DNA of 64,000 nt from PVC group bacterium (ex Bugula neritina AB1) (GCA_001730085.1 MDLB01000107.1:38027-102026); one strand, 5' to 3'. Counted from the first letter of the stretch, positions 39,766-49,679 are shown. Program-made: numbers and translations. Notes: generated by a model from the letters alone, not told the origin.

Positions 39766-40866
39766 ATGTGGAAGCAACTTTATCAGGACGAAAATGCAAG
39801 AGTAGGGGTTATGTCCTTATCTCATGGGGAAGTTGAAACCCCAGTTTTTATGCCTGTGGGAACGCAGGCTACCGTAAAAGGAATGTCTCCCGACAACTTA
39901 AAACAAATAGGTTTTCAAATAATCTTAGCGAATACTTACCACTTAAATCTTCGACCTGGTATGGAAATCATAGGTGAATCTGGTGGCCTACACTCATTCA
40001 TGAACTGGGATCGAAACATTTTAACAGACAGTGGCGGTTTTCAAGTTTTCAGTTTAGCTGCCTTGCGTAAAATTTCAGAAGACGGTGTTTCTTTTAGATC
40101 ACATATTGATGGGTCTCTACACATGCTAACCCCAGAAAATGTAATTGATAAACAGAAAATCATGGGAGTAGACATAGCTATGACCTTAGATGAATGTCCT
40201 CCTTATCCCTCTTCAAAATCTTATATACAAAAATCCATGGATTTAACAATAAGGTGGGCAAAAAAAAGTCGACAATATCATCCTGTTGGAAGCGATGGAC
40301 CTAAACTTTTTGGTATTGTACAAGGTGGAATGTTCCACGACTTAAGGCAAGAGTGTGCAAATAAAATGATCCCTTTGGATTTTGACGGCTATGCTTTTGG
40401 CGGCTTAAGTGTTGGAGAAGAAAAAAATAAAATGTACGATATAATGTCTGCGGTACATGAAGTCCTTCCAACCAATAAGCCTCGCTATATCATGGGTATA
40501 GGCACTCCAGAAGACCTTTTAGAGGCCATCGACTGTGGGGTAGATATGTTTGACTGTGTTTTACCTTCAAGGAATGCTCGTAACGGCACTCTCTATACTT
40601 GGGATGGCAAAATATCTATTAAAAATCGAAAGTGGCAATTGTTCCAAGACCCTATTGATACAAAGTGTCCTTGTTATGCCTGCCAAAACTTTTCCGCAGC
40701 TTACCTACATCACCTCTTTAAAGCACAGGAAATTCTTTCTCTTCAACTTAACACCTACCATAACTTGTGTTTTTTTTATGAACTGATACAGGCTGCAAAG
40801 AAAGAAATCTATGCCAAAAACTTCAAAACATTCAAAAGCAGTTTATTGAAAAAATGGAATAAATAG
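39766..40866 (+). CDS. tgt: tRNA-guanine transglycosylase (Tgt)
   Basis: 366 residues. Catalytic Asp contexts are LTDSGGFQVFS and DMFDCVLPSRNARNG. The zinc site is CPCYACQNFSAAYLHH. It exchanges guanine-34 of GUN-anticodon tRNAs for preQ1 on the path to queuosine. QueF, which makes preQ1, is encoded at 55653-56045. Only 5 bp separate it from nfu. Confidence 0.95.
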   Translation: MWKQLYQDENARVGVMSLSHGEVETPVFMPVGTQATVKGMSPDNLKQIGFQIILANTYHLNLRPGMEIIGESGGLHSFMNWDRNILTDSGGFQVFSLAALRKISEDGVSFRSHIDGSLHMLTPENVIDKQKIMGVDIAMTLDECPPYPSSKSYIQKSMDLTIRWAKKSRQYHPVGSDGPKLFGIVQGGMFHDLRQECANKMIPLDFDGYAFGGLSVGEEKNKMYDIMSAVHEVLPTNKPRYIMGIGTPEDLLEAIDCGVDMFDCVLPSRNARNGTLYTWDGKISIKNRKWQLFQDPIDTKCPCYACQNFSAAYLHHLFKAQEILSLQLNTYHNLCFFYELIQAAKKEIYAKNFKTFKSSLLKKWNK

Positions 40867-40943
40867 TAATAATAATTATTAAAAAAATTCTCCAATCAGC
40901 TCTTAACTTTATTTATTTTTTTTTTTTATGCTATATTTAGAAC

Positions 40944-40992
40944 GAGATCTTTTAGAACTCTGCCTTTCTGCGTTAGGGTTTTGAAAGATCTC
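40944..40992 (+). promoter_or_regulatory. Long stem-loop in the pilT leader
   Basis: Fifteen-base arms (GAGATCTTTTAGAAC at 40944-40958 and GTTTTGAAAGATCTC at 40978-40992) pair with two mismatches around a 19-base loop. The element sits 33 bp before the pilT ATG and beyond a T-rich tract. It could be a 5'-UTR regulatory structure or a dyad operator. No known riboswitch was recognised. Confidence 0.5.
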
Positions 40993-41025
40993 AATATATC
41001 TAATCTTTTATAAGGAGCGATACTT

Positions 41026-42120
41026 ATGGAATTCAATTTAGAGTCTCTTTTAGAAATAGCACATGCAAAAAACGCATCTGATTTACATATTTCCGCAAAC
41101 ATGCCACCTGTTTTACGTATCAATGGAGAAATAGAACCCTTAGAATCCTCTATTCTCACCTCAGAGATGTCAAAGAAATTGATTTATGATCTACTCACAG
41201 ATGATCAGTTAAAAAGTTTTCAAAATTTACAAGAACTTGACTTCTCCTTGCAAGTCAAAAACACTCTAAGAGTTAGATGTAATATTTTTCATAAATTAAC
41301 AGGTGTTGCTGCTGCTTTCCGTTTAATTTCCAACAAAATAAGATCATTTAAAGAGTTAAATTTACCTCGAGCCATCGAACATCTAACTCAAACCTTAAGT
41401 GGTCTTATTCTAGTGACAGGGAATACGGGAAGTGGAAAAACAACAACACTTGCCACCATTATTGACATGATTAACACATCTAGAAAAGCTCACATAATAA
41501 CAGTAGAAGACCCTATCGAGTTTATTTATAAAAGCTCTTCTTCCATTATCAGTCAAAGAGAATTGCATACTCACACACTATCCTTCCCCAATGCCTTGAG
41601 AAGTGCTTTGAGGGAAGATCCTGATATTATTCTAATTGGAGAAATGAGAGACTTAGAGACTATAAAAATGGCAATAACCGCTGCTGAAACTGGACATTTA
41701 GTTCTAGCTACGATTCACTCAAAAGATTCTGCAACAACTGTCGACCGGATCATAGATGCTTTTCCTGGAGAACAACAGTCTCAAATACGTACTCAACTAT
41801 CAGACAACTTAAAAGCTGTTATTTCTCAACGATTATTACCTCATATCAGTAAATCAACAAGGCTTCCTGCTCTAGAGATAATGTTACAAAATTCAGCTAT
41901 CCGCTCAATGATTCGTGAAAAAAAAACCCATCAAATTTTATCAACTATCCAAACTAATCGCCAAGCAGGTATGCAATCTATGGATCAATCAATTATGCAA
42001 CTTTACAACGAAAAGCTCATATCTAAAAATACGGCACTTCACAACCTCACGGATGTTAAGCTTTTATTAGATAAACCTGATCACAATAAAAAAAAAAGTG
42101 TATTCACAAAATACGTTTAA
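41026..42120 (+). CDS. pilT: Type IV pilus retraction ATPase PilT family
   Basis: 364 residues. Walker A is GNTGSGKTTTLA, the Asp box is VEDPIEF, Walker B is DPDIILIGEMRD and the His box is GHLVLATIHS. The C-terminal AIRSMIREKKTHQI corresponds to the AIRNLIRE motif that distinguishes PilT (retraction) from PilB (extension). The N-terminal ASDLHISANMPPVLRINGE matches. It is a hexameric motor at the pilus base or for gliding. No other pilus gene is in the window. AAGGAG precedes the ATG. Confidence 0.92.
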   Translation: MEFNLESLLEIAHAKNASDLHISANMPPVLRINGEIEPLESSILTSEMSKKLIYDLLTDDQLKSFQNLQELDFSLQVKNTLRVRCNIFHKLTGVAAAFRLISNKIRSFKELNLPRAIEHLTQTLSGLILVTGNTGSGKTTTLATIIDMINTSRKAHIITVEDPIEFIYKSSSSIISQRELHTHTLSFPNALRSALREDPDIILIGEMRDLETIKMAITAAETGHLVLATIHSKDSATTVDRIIDAFPGEQQSQIRTQLSDNLKAVISQRLLPHISKSTRLPALEIMLQNSAIRSMIREKKTHQILSTIQTNRQAGMQSMDQSIMQLYNEKLISKNTALHNLTDVKLLLDKPDHNKKKSVFTKYV

Positions 42121-42212
42121 AAAATCAGATATTTTGTACAAAGGACTCTTTAAATGTTATACTTAGGATCTTGGGATCGTTTCAAAGGGTATTCATAAAC
42201 TATCTTTCAATG

Positions 42213-42257
42213 AAAATCATATGTACGACTTTGTAAGTATCTCATATGCGATTTTTT
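42213..42257 (+). terminator. Candidate terminator after pilT
   Basis: An imperfect inverted repeat (AAAATCATATG / CATATGCGATTTTTT) is followed by a T-run, about 95 bp after the pilT stop. The loop is about 19 bases and the stem has a bulge, so support is modest. Confidence 0.35.
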
Positions 42258-42388
42258 CTTAACTTTTTCGTTATTCAAATAAGCCTTTGGAACGATTGTT
42301 AGCAAGTTATTTATTAATAATGAATAACTTTAAAAAATCTATTAACACGTGCAAAGTTCTTACTATAGAAGAAAGGTGTGTCGTAAAA

Positions 42389-44419
42389 GTGTACTGTGGT
42401 CATTGTGGCGCCTATGGAGACAGCAAAAATGTTTTTTGTATTAATTGTGGTCATCAGTTAAGCTCTGAAGCCACGATACAAAACTCTTTAAAAACTCAGC
42501 CATATAAAGATCCCTCTCTTTCACAAACATCAGACTCATCTAAAAACTCGATCACGAGAACCATTCCGAGTAAAAACTTAAGAACAGATACATCTCTTCC
42601 AAGTAAAAAATATTTTCAAAATGGATTCATTTTCGCTGACCGCTACAGGATCGAAAACTTGTTAGGAAAGGGTGGAATGGGTGAAGTTTATAAGGTTTAC
42701 GATTTAAACCTAGGCGAAGTCCGTGCTTTAAAAGTTTTAAACCCATCCTTTCTAAATAACGCCGACTTACTTCAACGCTTTGAAAACGAAGCACAAATGA
42801 TCCACAGGATGAATCATATTAACCTAGTAAAATTTATAAATTATACCCACTTTGAAAATACACCATATATAGTCATGGAGTATGTCAAAGGTATTTCTTT
42901 ACGAGAATGGATGAATAAGCATGGGGTAAATGCCCCTTTGAAAGAAACTATAGATATTATTATAAAGGTTTGTCAAGGATTAAAAGAGGTCCATAAATAT
43001 ATAACTCATAAAGATATCAAACCTGAAAATATCATAATATCAGAGAGTGGTTCAGTAAAAATCGTAGACTTTGGTATATCTCAACCTCCAGGCTTTTCCA
43101 TTCTCTCTAATGATAACTCTTCTATAGGAACAGTTTACTATGCAGCCCCTGAGCAAACAATCTCTCCTTCGAACATTGATCAGCGTGCAGATATTTTTTC
43201 TGTTGGTGTAATCATTTACGAAATGCTTTACGCGAAAGTTCCAATAGGTAGATTCAAAATTTTACCTTCAAAGAAAAAAAATATAACAAAAAAATTAACA
43301 GAAATAATACAAAAATCTTTAGAATCTGAAGTGGAAGATCGCTACCAATCAATAAACTCTTTGCTTGTAGATTTAACTGACCAATACAATAAGATATCTA
43401 ATCCAAAATTTTCACCGGAACAAAAAAAATCTTCGAACAATACTGAAACTATCCCTAAAAAAAATAACAATTTTTCCACATTTTTATCGATTTTAATCAT
43501 AATAGCTATTTTTTTCACTATCTCATATATAGCTTATAAGAAAACTTTTGCCTCATTACTCTCTACTCCTCAACTCTTCGCCCCTTCTCAATTTTTAGAT
43601 ACGGAGAACCTTTCGGAAAAAAAACACCAGATACATCAAAACCCAATGTTTATTGCTTCTAAAAAACTAAGGATCCCTTTTAGCTTCATTGCTGTTAATC
43701 ATTTTCAAAGAGGTGATATCTGGGGGGATGGAGAAGTCGATGAAACCCCTGTCAAAAAAATTCATATGGACTCTTTCTATATGAGCCAATACGAAATAAC
43801 AAATGGCCAATACAAAGTTTTTATTAATAGTACAAATTATCCTCCCCCTGTTAATGCGTTAGGAGAGGATAGTGACTATACGATTTGGAATAACAACTAT
43901 ATATCAGAAGAACTTCTAAACTTTCCTGTCGTGAATATCTCATGGGTAGATGCCAACGCTTTTTGTCGCTGGTTATGTGAATATGAAAATGTCCCACTAT
44001 CAACTTATAGATTACCGACCGAAGCAGAGTGGGAGTTTGCGGCTACACCTCTTCGAAAGAATAAATACCCCTGGGGTAATGAGTTTCCGGACTATCAAAA
44101 AGCTAATTTTGGTAAAAAATGGATGGGAGCTTTAACCTTGAAAAAAGTTGGAAGTTATCCTCCTAATAATAACTTTTTATATGATATGGCTGGTAATGTT
44201 TGGGAGTGGTGCCAAGATACCTATGAAAAAGATTTTTATAATAAAGACATTAAGGAAAACCCCATTTCATACTCACAAACTGATAATCGTGTTCTAAGGG
44301 GAGGTGCTTGGAGTAGTTATGGGCATTTACTAAGAACTTCCAACCGCCACTATAATGATAAAAATAGTCGCTATTATGATAATGGTTTTAGGATCGTGAG
44401 AACCATCGACAATTCATAG
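42389..44419 (+). CDS. Membrane Ser/Thr protein kinase with zinc ribbon and extracytoplasmic FGE/sulfatase-modifying-factor-like domain
   Basis: 676 residues from the GTG at 42389 (GAAAGG upstream). The frame extends to 42287 (TTG) or 42320 (ATG), but those 34 residues look non-conserved. Order: a zinc ribbon (C3, C6, C17, C20), a low-complexity linker, a kinase domain (about 85-335: GKGGMGEVYK, K115, HKDIKPEN with D209, DFG 227-229, APEQ), one membrane helix (362-382), then an FGE/DUF323 domain (about 430-676: LPTEAEWEFAA, DMAGNVWEWCQD, RGGAWSSYGH, GFRIVR). Kinase residues look intact. The two cysteines used by true formylglycine-generating enzyme are absent, suggesting a binding or sensing domain. 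The architecture recalls chlamydial Pkn1. It follows pilT. Confidence 0.85.
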   Translation: MYCGHCGAYGDSKNVFCINCGHQLSSEATIQNSLKTQPYKDPSLSQTSDSSKNSITRTIPSKNLRTDTSLPSKKYFQNGFIFADRYRIENLLGKGGMGEVYKVYDLNLGEVRALKVLNPSFLNNADLLQRFENEAQMIHRMNHINLVKFINYTHFENTPYIVMEYVKGISLREWMNKHGVNAPLKETIDIIIKVCQGLKEVHKYITHKDIKPENIIISESGSVKIVDFGISQPPGFSILSNDNSSIGTVYYAAPEQTISPSNIDQRADIFSVGVIIYEMLYAKVPIGRFKILPSKKKNITKKLTEIIQKSLESEVEDRYQSINSLLVDLTDQYNKISNPKFSPEQKKSSNNTETIPKKNNNFSTFLSILIIIAIFFTISYIAYKKTFASLLSTPQLFAPSQFLDTENLSEKKHQIHQNPMFIASKKLRIPFSFIAVNHFQRGDIWGDGEVDETPVKKIHMDSFYMSQYEITNGQYKVFINSTNYPPPVNALGEDSDYTIWNNNYISEELLNFPVVNISWVDANAFCRWLCEYENVPLSTYRLPTEAEWEFAATPLRKNKYPWGNEFPDYQKANFGKKWMGALTLKKVGSYPPNNNFLYDMAGNVWEWCQDTYEKDFYNKDIKENPISYSQTDNRVLRGGAWSSYGHLLRTSNRHYNDKNSRYYDNGFRIVRTIDNS

Positions 44420-44441
44420 CCAATCAATTTAAATTCTTGAT

Positions 44442-44960
44442 CTAAGACTTATAGGTTAAGAACTTAAAGCGATAATCGCCCTCTTTATATTCAACAGATT
44501 CTTCAATTAAATGGTACTTATTTTTATATTCTGGGAAAAATTTATCACAATCAATATCTCTATAGACTTCCGTGATATAGATTTTTGAACACATAGGATG
44601 CCCTATAGCTTCTTTGTAAACTTTTTCACCTCCCATGACAAAAATTTCATCAATATCTTCCATTAAGGAAGCAGCTTTTAAGGCATGCTCGAAAGATTCA
44701 AAAATAAGACAGTCTCCCAAATTTTTATAATTTTTAGAGAGAACAATATTTAGACGTGAAGGTAAAGGTCTAACATTTATAGGCAAGGATTCCCATGTTT
44801 TCCTGCCCATGATCAAAGCATTTCTTTTGCCCTTTTCTTTCACAGCCATTGTGATAGTAAAAAAATGTTTCAAATCTTTCTTGATTTTCCATGGAAGAGT
44901 ATTATCGATCCCTATCCCTAAAAAATTTTCATGAGCAACAATGATATTAAAAGTCTTCAT
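44442..44960 (-). CDS. folA: Dihydrofolate reductase
   Basis: 172 residues. [21 protein letters not shown] carries the family N-terminus with the substrate-binding Asp/Trp region. [13 protein letters not shown] is the NADPH-binding motif and [11 protein letters not shown] the second glycine motif. It regenerates tetrahydrofolate from the dihydrofolate made by ThyA. It overlaps thyA by 4 bp. Confidence 0.94.
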   Translation of the reverse strand: MKTFNIIVAHENFLGIGIDNTLPWKIKKDLKHFFTITMAVKEKGKRNALIMGRKTWESLPINVRPLPSRLNIVLSKNYKNLGDCLIFESFEHALKAASLMEDIDEIFVMGGEKVYKEAIGHPMCSKIYITEVYRDIDCDKFFPEYKNKYHLIEESVEYKEGDYRFKFLTYKS

Positions 44961-45772
44961 ACCGCAATAGGAAACTTTATAAAAGGTCCATGCTGATAAT
45001 CATGAAGAGTGATGTCTTCATAAAGAAGATCAAAAAAAGGTTTTTTAGATATAGTGACTCTAGGTAAAGGCAATATATCTCTTTTTAACTGCTCTTTAAG
45101 CCCTTCGACATGATTAAGATAAATATGCGCATCTCCTATGGTGTGAGTAAAAATACCTGGAGTCAAAGAACATTCTTGTGCAACCATCATTAAGAGCAAA
45201 GAGTAGCTGGCAATATTAAAAGGAACACCTAACGCAACATCTGCCGATCGTTGATAAAGCTGACAGTCTAAACGTTTATCGTTCACATAGAATTGAAAAA
45301 AAGAATGACAGGGTGGGAGTTTCATCTGGTCCAAATCTGCAACATTCCAAGCACTAACGATCAATCGACGTGAATCAGGAGTCGTCTTTATCAAATCAAT
45401 AACTTGCTTTATTTGATCCACATGTTCTTTTTGATATTTTTTAGCATTCTCATCCCAAACAAATTTTTCCCAAAATCGCCATTGATAACCATAAATAGGC
45501 CCTAAGTCTCCGTTCTCATCTGCCCAAGAGTCCCATATAGACGTATATTCACTTAAACCATCATGAATATTTGTTGCTCCTTTTAAAAACCAAAGGAGTT
45601 CTCGAACAACCGAAGAGAAAAAAACTTTTTTTGTTGTAAGAAGAGGGAAGCCTTCTCGTAAATCATACTTTGTTTGAGTTCCAAATATAGACAAAGTTCC
45701 TGTATTGGTTCTGTCGTTTTTTTCTTCTCCCTCTGTCAAAACTTTGTTAACCAAATCTAAGTACTTTTTCAT
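44957..45772 (-). CDS. thyA: Thymidylate synthase (ThyA type)
   Basis: 271 residues. The catalytic Cys lies in [52 protein letters not shown] and [10 protein letters not shown] are intact. It methylates dUMP to dTMP using methylene-tetrahydrofolate. Paired with folA in one unit, transcribed away from the dnaA region. Confidence 0.97.
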   Translation of the reverse strand: MKKYLDLVNKVLTEGEEKNDRTNTGTLSIFGTQTKYDLREGFPLLTTKKVFFSSVVRELLWFLKGATNIHDGLSEYTSIWDSWADENGDLGPIYGYQWRFWEKFVWDENAKKYQKEHVDQIKQVIDLIKTTPDSRRLIVSAWNVADLDQMKLPPCHSFFQFYVNDKRLDCQLYQRSADVALGVPFNIASYSLLLMMVAQECSLTPGIFTHTIGDAHIYLNHVEGLKEQLKRDILPLPRVTISKKPFFDLLYEDITLHDYQHGPFIKFPIAV

Positions 45773-46692
45773 AAAAACCCCTCACTTGAGATCAAAGCAA
45801 ATATTTACTCACAAGATTACGAGCTTTGAAAAATACCTCATAATCTTGCTTGTCGTTCTTTTTTTTAATTTTGTCATAAAAAAGCCCATCTCTATTACGG
45901 ACACGAACTTTTATCGAAATAATAAACTGTTGAAAAGCTTCTTCCAATACAAACTATGTGGTATTTTGACCTAATCTAAAGATTTATATCTTATAATAAA
46001 GATTGTGACAATAATCTCGATACCTTGAAAAAAGGTTAACAGCTAGTGCTTTTTACGGCTAAAAGTAACACTTATAATCTTACTTAAGAAAATTAAAATA
46101 AGCTATTTTTTTTTTTGACTACCAAAAATCATAAAAAAGATAACCTGTGGATAACATGTGTCTAATTTATGAATACAACTATTTTAAGAAAAAAAATAAA
46201 TCTTATTACCCAAATTCTAACTAGAAAAAAGCAGTAACAGCTGGCTAATTTATAATATTAAAGATTTAGAAAAAAATATATAAAAAAAAGATCCAAAAGA
46301 ATAGATCAATTACATTTATTTTAATTTTATATATTATTATTTAGCATATATATATTTATTTTAAAAGAAATTATAATATTTTTTCTTGATCAAAGAATTT
46401 AAAAAAGAAAACTTATATAAAAAAATCAAACCATATTCATCATTGTGTACATCAAGTTCTCAAGTTATAATACAACATGTGCATAACTTGTGCGTAAGTA
46501 TTGATTTTATAAACAACAAGATCTTTGGACAACATTCTACATCCCCAATAAGGGCATTATGAATGTTTGTACAAAAAGCTTTATACACCTCTGCTCCCCT
46601 TTTCTCACAAGTGATTAGATACTGAGATAAAAAGTAGAAGCTAAATGCTTTCTTTCTGAAGAAGTAAAAAGTATATAGGAAGTTTAGACATA
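45773..46692. other. AT-rich region upstream of dnaA with DnaA-box-like sites
   Basis: 920 bp without a convincing gene. A perfect DnaA box (TGTGGATAA, 46146-46154) is followed by extreme AT runs (about 46240-46440). Two single-mismatch boxes, TGTGCATAA (46478-46486) and TGTGCGTAA (46489-46497), lie shortly before dnaA. It may be one half of a bipartite origin or a DnaA autoregulation site. A 79-codon minus-strand frame across 46460-46699 shows no recognisable features. Confidence 0.6.
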
Positions 46693-48048
46693 ATGACATT
46701 CAATAACATAGAAACTTTAAAGGAAGCTCTAAAAGACCTGATTGGAAAAAAATCCTACGAAACTTGGTTTCAAAGTTTGGATATAGAAATGACAGAGCAG
46801 GATAGTTGGACAATATGGACACCTAATCTTTTTTATAAGCAAAGGGTTGAGCAACAGTTTAAAATCCCAATCAAAGAGGTCTCAAAAGCACTCTCCTGTG
46901 AGATAGATATTCATGTTAATCAAAAAAATCATTTATCTAAAAATGTTCCATCTAAAACAGAAGAAGCTTCTGAACAACCTTTTCAAAAAAAAAAAACAAC
47001 ATCTACAGATGAGCCTCAAAGTGTCTCTTCTTCGAAGTCACTTTTTAAGTACTCCTTTGATAACTTTATTGTTGGTCCTAATAACCAGTTAGCACATGCA
47101 ATCGCCCTTGCCGTTTCCACAAATCCAGGTCAAACATATAATCCTTTTTTTCTATATAGTCCTGTAGGATTAGGGAAAACACATATTATGCAAGCCATCG
47201 CAATGAGTATTCAAAAACATAACCCCGAATATAAAATCAAATACTTATCCACAGAACAGTTCACAAATGAACTGATCGCATCCATCCAAAATAAAACAAT
47301 TGAACAGTTTAGAACGAAATACAGAACTATGGATGTTTTGCTTTTGGATGATATCCAGTTTCTAGAAGGAAAAGAACGAACACAAGAAGAGTTCTTTCAC
47401 ACCTTTAATCAATTGTATAATGAAAACAAACAAATAATACTTAGTTCTGACCGTTCTCCCACAGATATCCCACGCTTAGAAGATCGCCTTATTTCACGTT
47501 TTGAATGGGGAATAAAAGCTGATATAGAAGCACCAGACTTTGAAACACGTGTGGCTATTTTGCAAAAAAAATCAGAAAATACACAGGCTCGTATTTCTCC
47601 AGATATCTTACAGTACATAGCCTCTAACTTCACATCAAATATTCGAGAGCTGGAAGGTGCTTTACTAAAAGTCTTAGCTCTTAGTCAATTCCAATCCACA
47701 GAAATATCCCTAGATACTGTTCAGCAACATTTTCAGCCACAAAAGAAAGCTCCAACTGTTCATTTAACACCTGATCGGATCCAAAATATCATATGTGAAC
47801 ACTTTAATATAAGTATAGAAGACCTTAACTCTTCAAAAAGGAAACGTATGATTGTAATTCCTCGACAAATAGCTATGTACCTCTGTCGAGAGTTAACAGC
47901 CTATTCTTTTCCAGAAATAGGTGCTTTTTTTGGAGGAAAAGACCATACAACTATTATGCATGCGCATGAAAAGTTAAAAAAAAGCTATCAAACGGATCAG
48001 GAATTAAAAATAACTATTGATAAGCTAATAGAAAAAATACGTGGATAA
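46693..48048 (+). CDS. dnaA: Chromosomal replication initiator DnaA
   Basis: 451 residues. Domain I (about 1-80, KSYETWFQSLDIEM) and a Ser/Lys-rich linker are followed by the AAA+ domain with Walker A SPVGLGKTHIMQA, Walker B VLLLDDIQFLEGKE and sensor LSSDRSPTDIPRLEDRL. Domain IV ends with the DNA-binding signature GGKDHTTIMHAHEKLKK. It opens oriC. Its final codons overlap a one-mismatch DnaA box (CGTGGATAA, 48040-48048). Confidence 0.97.
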   Translation: MTFNNIETLKEALKDLIGKKSYETWFQSLDIEMTEQDSWTIWTPNLFYKQRVEQQFKIPIKEVSKALSCEIDIHVNQKNHLSKNVPSKTEEASEQPFQKKKTTSTDEPQSVSSSKSLFKYSFDNFIVGPNNQLAHAIALAVSTNPGQTYNPFFLYSPVGLGKTHIMQAIAMSIQKHNPEYKIKYLSTEQFTNELIASIQNKTIEQFRTKYRTMDVLLLDDIQFLEGKERTQEEFFHTFNQLYNENKQIILSSDRSPTDIPRLEDRLISRFEWGIKADIEAPDFETRVAILQKKSENTQARISPDILQYIASNFTSNIRELEGALLKVLALSQFQSTEISLDTVQQHFQPQKKAPTVHLTPDRIQNIICEHFNISIEDLNSSKRKRMIVIPRQIAMYLCRELTAYSFPEIGAFFGGKDHTTIMHAHEKLKKSYQTDQELKITIDKLIEKIRG

Positions 48049-48575
48049 GTTGGTAGATCCTGTGGATAACCTATTGATAAGTGTCATAGATATCCACAGT
48101 CAGCTAAACAATTCCTTGTTGTATTCACAAAAAATATCACTTTTTTCCCAAGGGATCAACAAATAAAACTTTTTGTTCTTCCCGTAATTTAGAGAGTTTT
48201 ATAGGTTATCCACAATTTTAATCCACCTATGATAATGATGATGATTTTTATAATCTATAATAAAATAGAAGTATGGCTACAGTGAGACATATCGCTCAAT
48301 GGATAATCAGATATCTTGAGATTCGATATCTAAGAGCTTCTGATAAAGAACTTTTTATCTCTTATCCTAGTTATATTTTTTAGTTTATGAGCTAATTAGT
48401 ACGGAACTTTATCGTAGGCTGATTCAAAATTAGCAAAAAATAGAATAAAGCATAATATTATTAAATATTTTTTAATAAATAAGTCTTTAAGTAAAAAAAA
48501 CAAAAAAATATGTCTGATTTTTTTGTAAAGTCTCGCTATAATAGGATTTACATCCATTTTAGAAAGGTTAATTTT
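48049..48575. other. Probable replication origin (oriC), dnaA-dnaN intergenic region
   Basis: Perfect DnaA boxes TGTGGATAA (48061-48069) and TTATCCACA (48206-48214), plus weaker ATATCCACA (48090-48098) and CGTGGATAA (48040-48048). AT-rich DNA follows toward 48500. AGATATC/GATATCT arms sit at 48309-48331. TTTCCCAAGGGATC (48144-48157) matches the mnmE-mnmG array core at 12 of 14 positions. Strand composition changes here: plus-strand dnaA is C-rich over G (15 C to 6 G in 47221-47280), while plus-strand gyrB is G-rich (13 G to 8 C in 50161-50220). A TATAAT at 48537-48542 may be the dnaN -10. Confidence 0.8.
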
Positions 48576-49679
48576 ATGTATTTTGAATGTACACCGAAAG
48601 ATCTTCTTTTTGCCTTAAATATTGTATCGCATACTGTAAGCGAACATTATACGATCCCTATTTTGTCCTATATGCTCCTAGAAACAGAAGGGAAAGATCA
48701 CCTTATTATTTCTGCAACTGATTTAAAAATAAGTGTAAAAGTTAGAGTTAAAGCTCAGATCCAAATGTCGGGTCAAACAACTTTGCCTGCCAAAATTCTG
48801 ACACAAATAACAAAAGAATTACCCAATGAACCGATTTTTTTTAAGCAAAAATCAACTGATTTATTGCAAATAGACTGTGCTTCTAGCTCTTTTAATGTAT
48901 CAACATTACCCAAAGATGAATTTCCTCCGATTGTTTTCTGGGAGGAACACGCTATTTCAGTTTGCCAACAGGATTTAAAAAAAGCTCTGCAACAAACAGT
49001 CATATCTATTTCTACAGATAATTCAAGACAAACTTCTATGAGTGGTGTCTTTTTTGAGTGCACACATGATAGTATTCTGTTTGTAGCGACGGATGGGAAA
49101 CGGTTATCGCATGTAACGATCCCTGCGAAAACAGGAATTCCAGAAGATTCAAAAAAAACAGGTATTTTGCCTGGAAAAATTTCACAAGAATTATGCAAAA
49201 ATCTTGGTAAAGATGATTTTGTGGATATAATTGTGGGTAACAAAGAGATTATTTTTCATATGGGAGAAGTCTCTTATATGTGTCAATTGATCGACGAAAG
49301 GTTTCCTAATTTTTTAGGAGTAATACAGAAGCCTATAAAAAACTCTATAAAATTAAACAGACAAGCTTTTGTAGGAGCATTACGTAGATCATCCGTAATG
49401 GTAGATGATAAAATTAATCGTATAAAAATTGATATTATTAAAGGCAAAATGGTTATAACTTCTGGAAATGATAACTTTGGAGCCTCGGAAGAGTTCATAG
49501 AAATTGATTATGATGGTGAGTCATTAGCTATTGGTTTTGCACCTGTATATCTCTTAGAGGGTCTTAAAGTTATGACTTCAGAAGAGATTACGTTCGATTT
49601 AACGGAGAGGGAAGAGTCTGCTATTCTTAGAGAAAGTGATGATTTTTTATACCTTGTTATGCCAATGATTCTTACATGA
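48576..49679 (+). CDS. dnaN: DNA polymerase III beta subunit (sliding clamp)
   Basis: 367 residues from the ATG at 48576, which has AGAAAGG 8 bases upstream; the open frame extends to 48510 but those residues are not family-like. Three clamp domains are visible by family pattern (MYFECTPKDLLFALNIV start, VFFECTHDSILFVATDGKRLSH in the middle, ESAILRESDDFLYLVMPMIL end). It tethers polymerase III to DNA. First gene to the right of oriC. Confidence 0.95.
   Translation: MYFECTPKDLLFALNIVSHTVSEHYTIPILSYMLLETEGKDHLIISATDLKISVKVRVKAQIQMSGQTTLPAKILTQITKELPNEPIFFKQKSTDLLQIDCASSSFNVSTLPKDEFPPIVFWEEHAISVCQQDLKKALQQTVISISTDNSRQTSMSGVFFECTHDSILFVATDGKRLSHVTIPAKTGIPEDSKKTGILPGKISQELCKNLGKDDFVDIIVGNKEIIFHMGEVSYMCQLIDERFPNFLGVIQKPIKNSIKLNRQAFVGALRRSSVMVDDKINRIKIDIIKGKMVITSGNDNFGASEEFIEIDYDGESLAIGFAPVYLLEGLKVMTSEEITFDLTEREESAILRESDDFLYLVMPMILT

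Noticed and set aside
46460-46699. 79-codon minus-strand frame upstream of dnaA
   Set aside because: It overlaps the dnaA start and the DnaA-box region, has no ribosome binding site and has a composition expected of AT-rich DNA.
48229-48245. GATAATGATGATGAT run in oriC as a DnaA-trio
   Set aside because: The trinucleotide run is suggestive, but the known DnaA-trio reads 3'-GAT-5'. Here GAT runs 5' to 3', and neither strand shows repeated 5'-TAG-3', so polarity does not fit.
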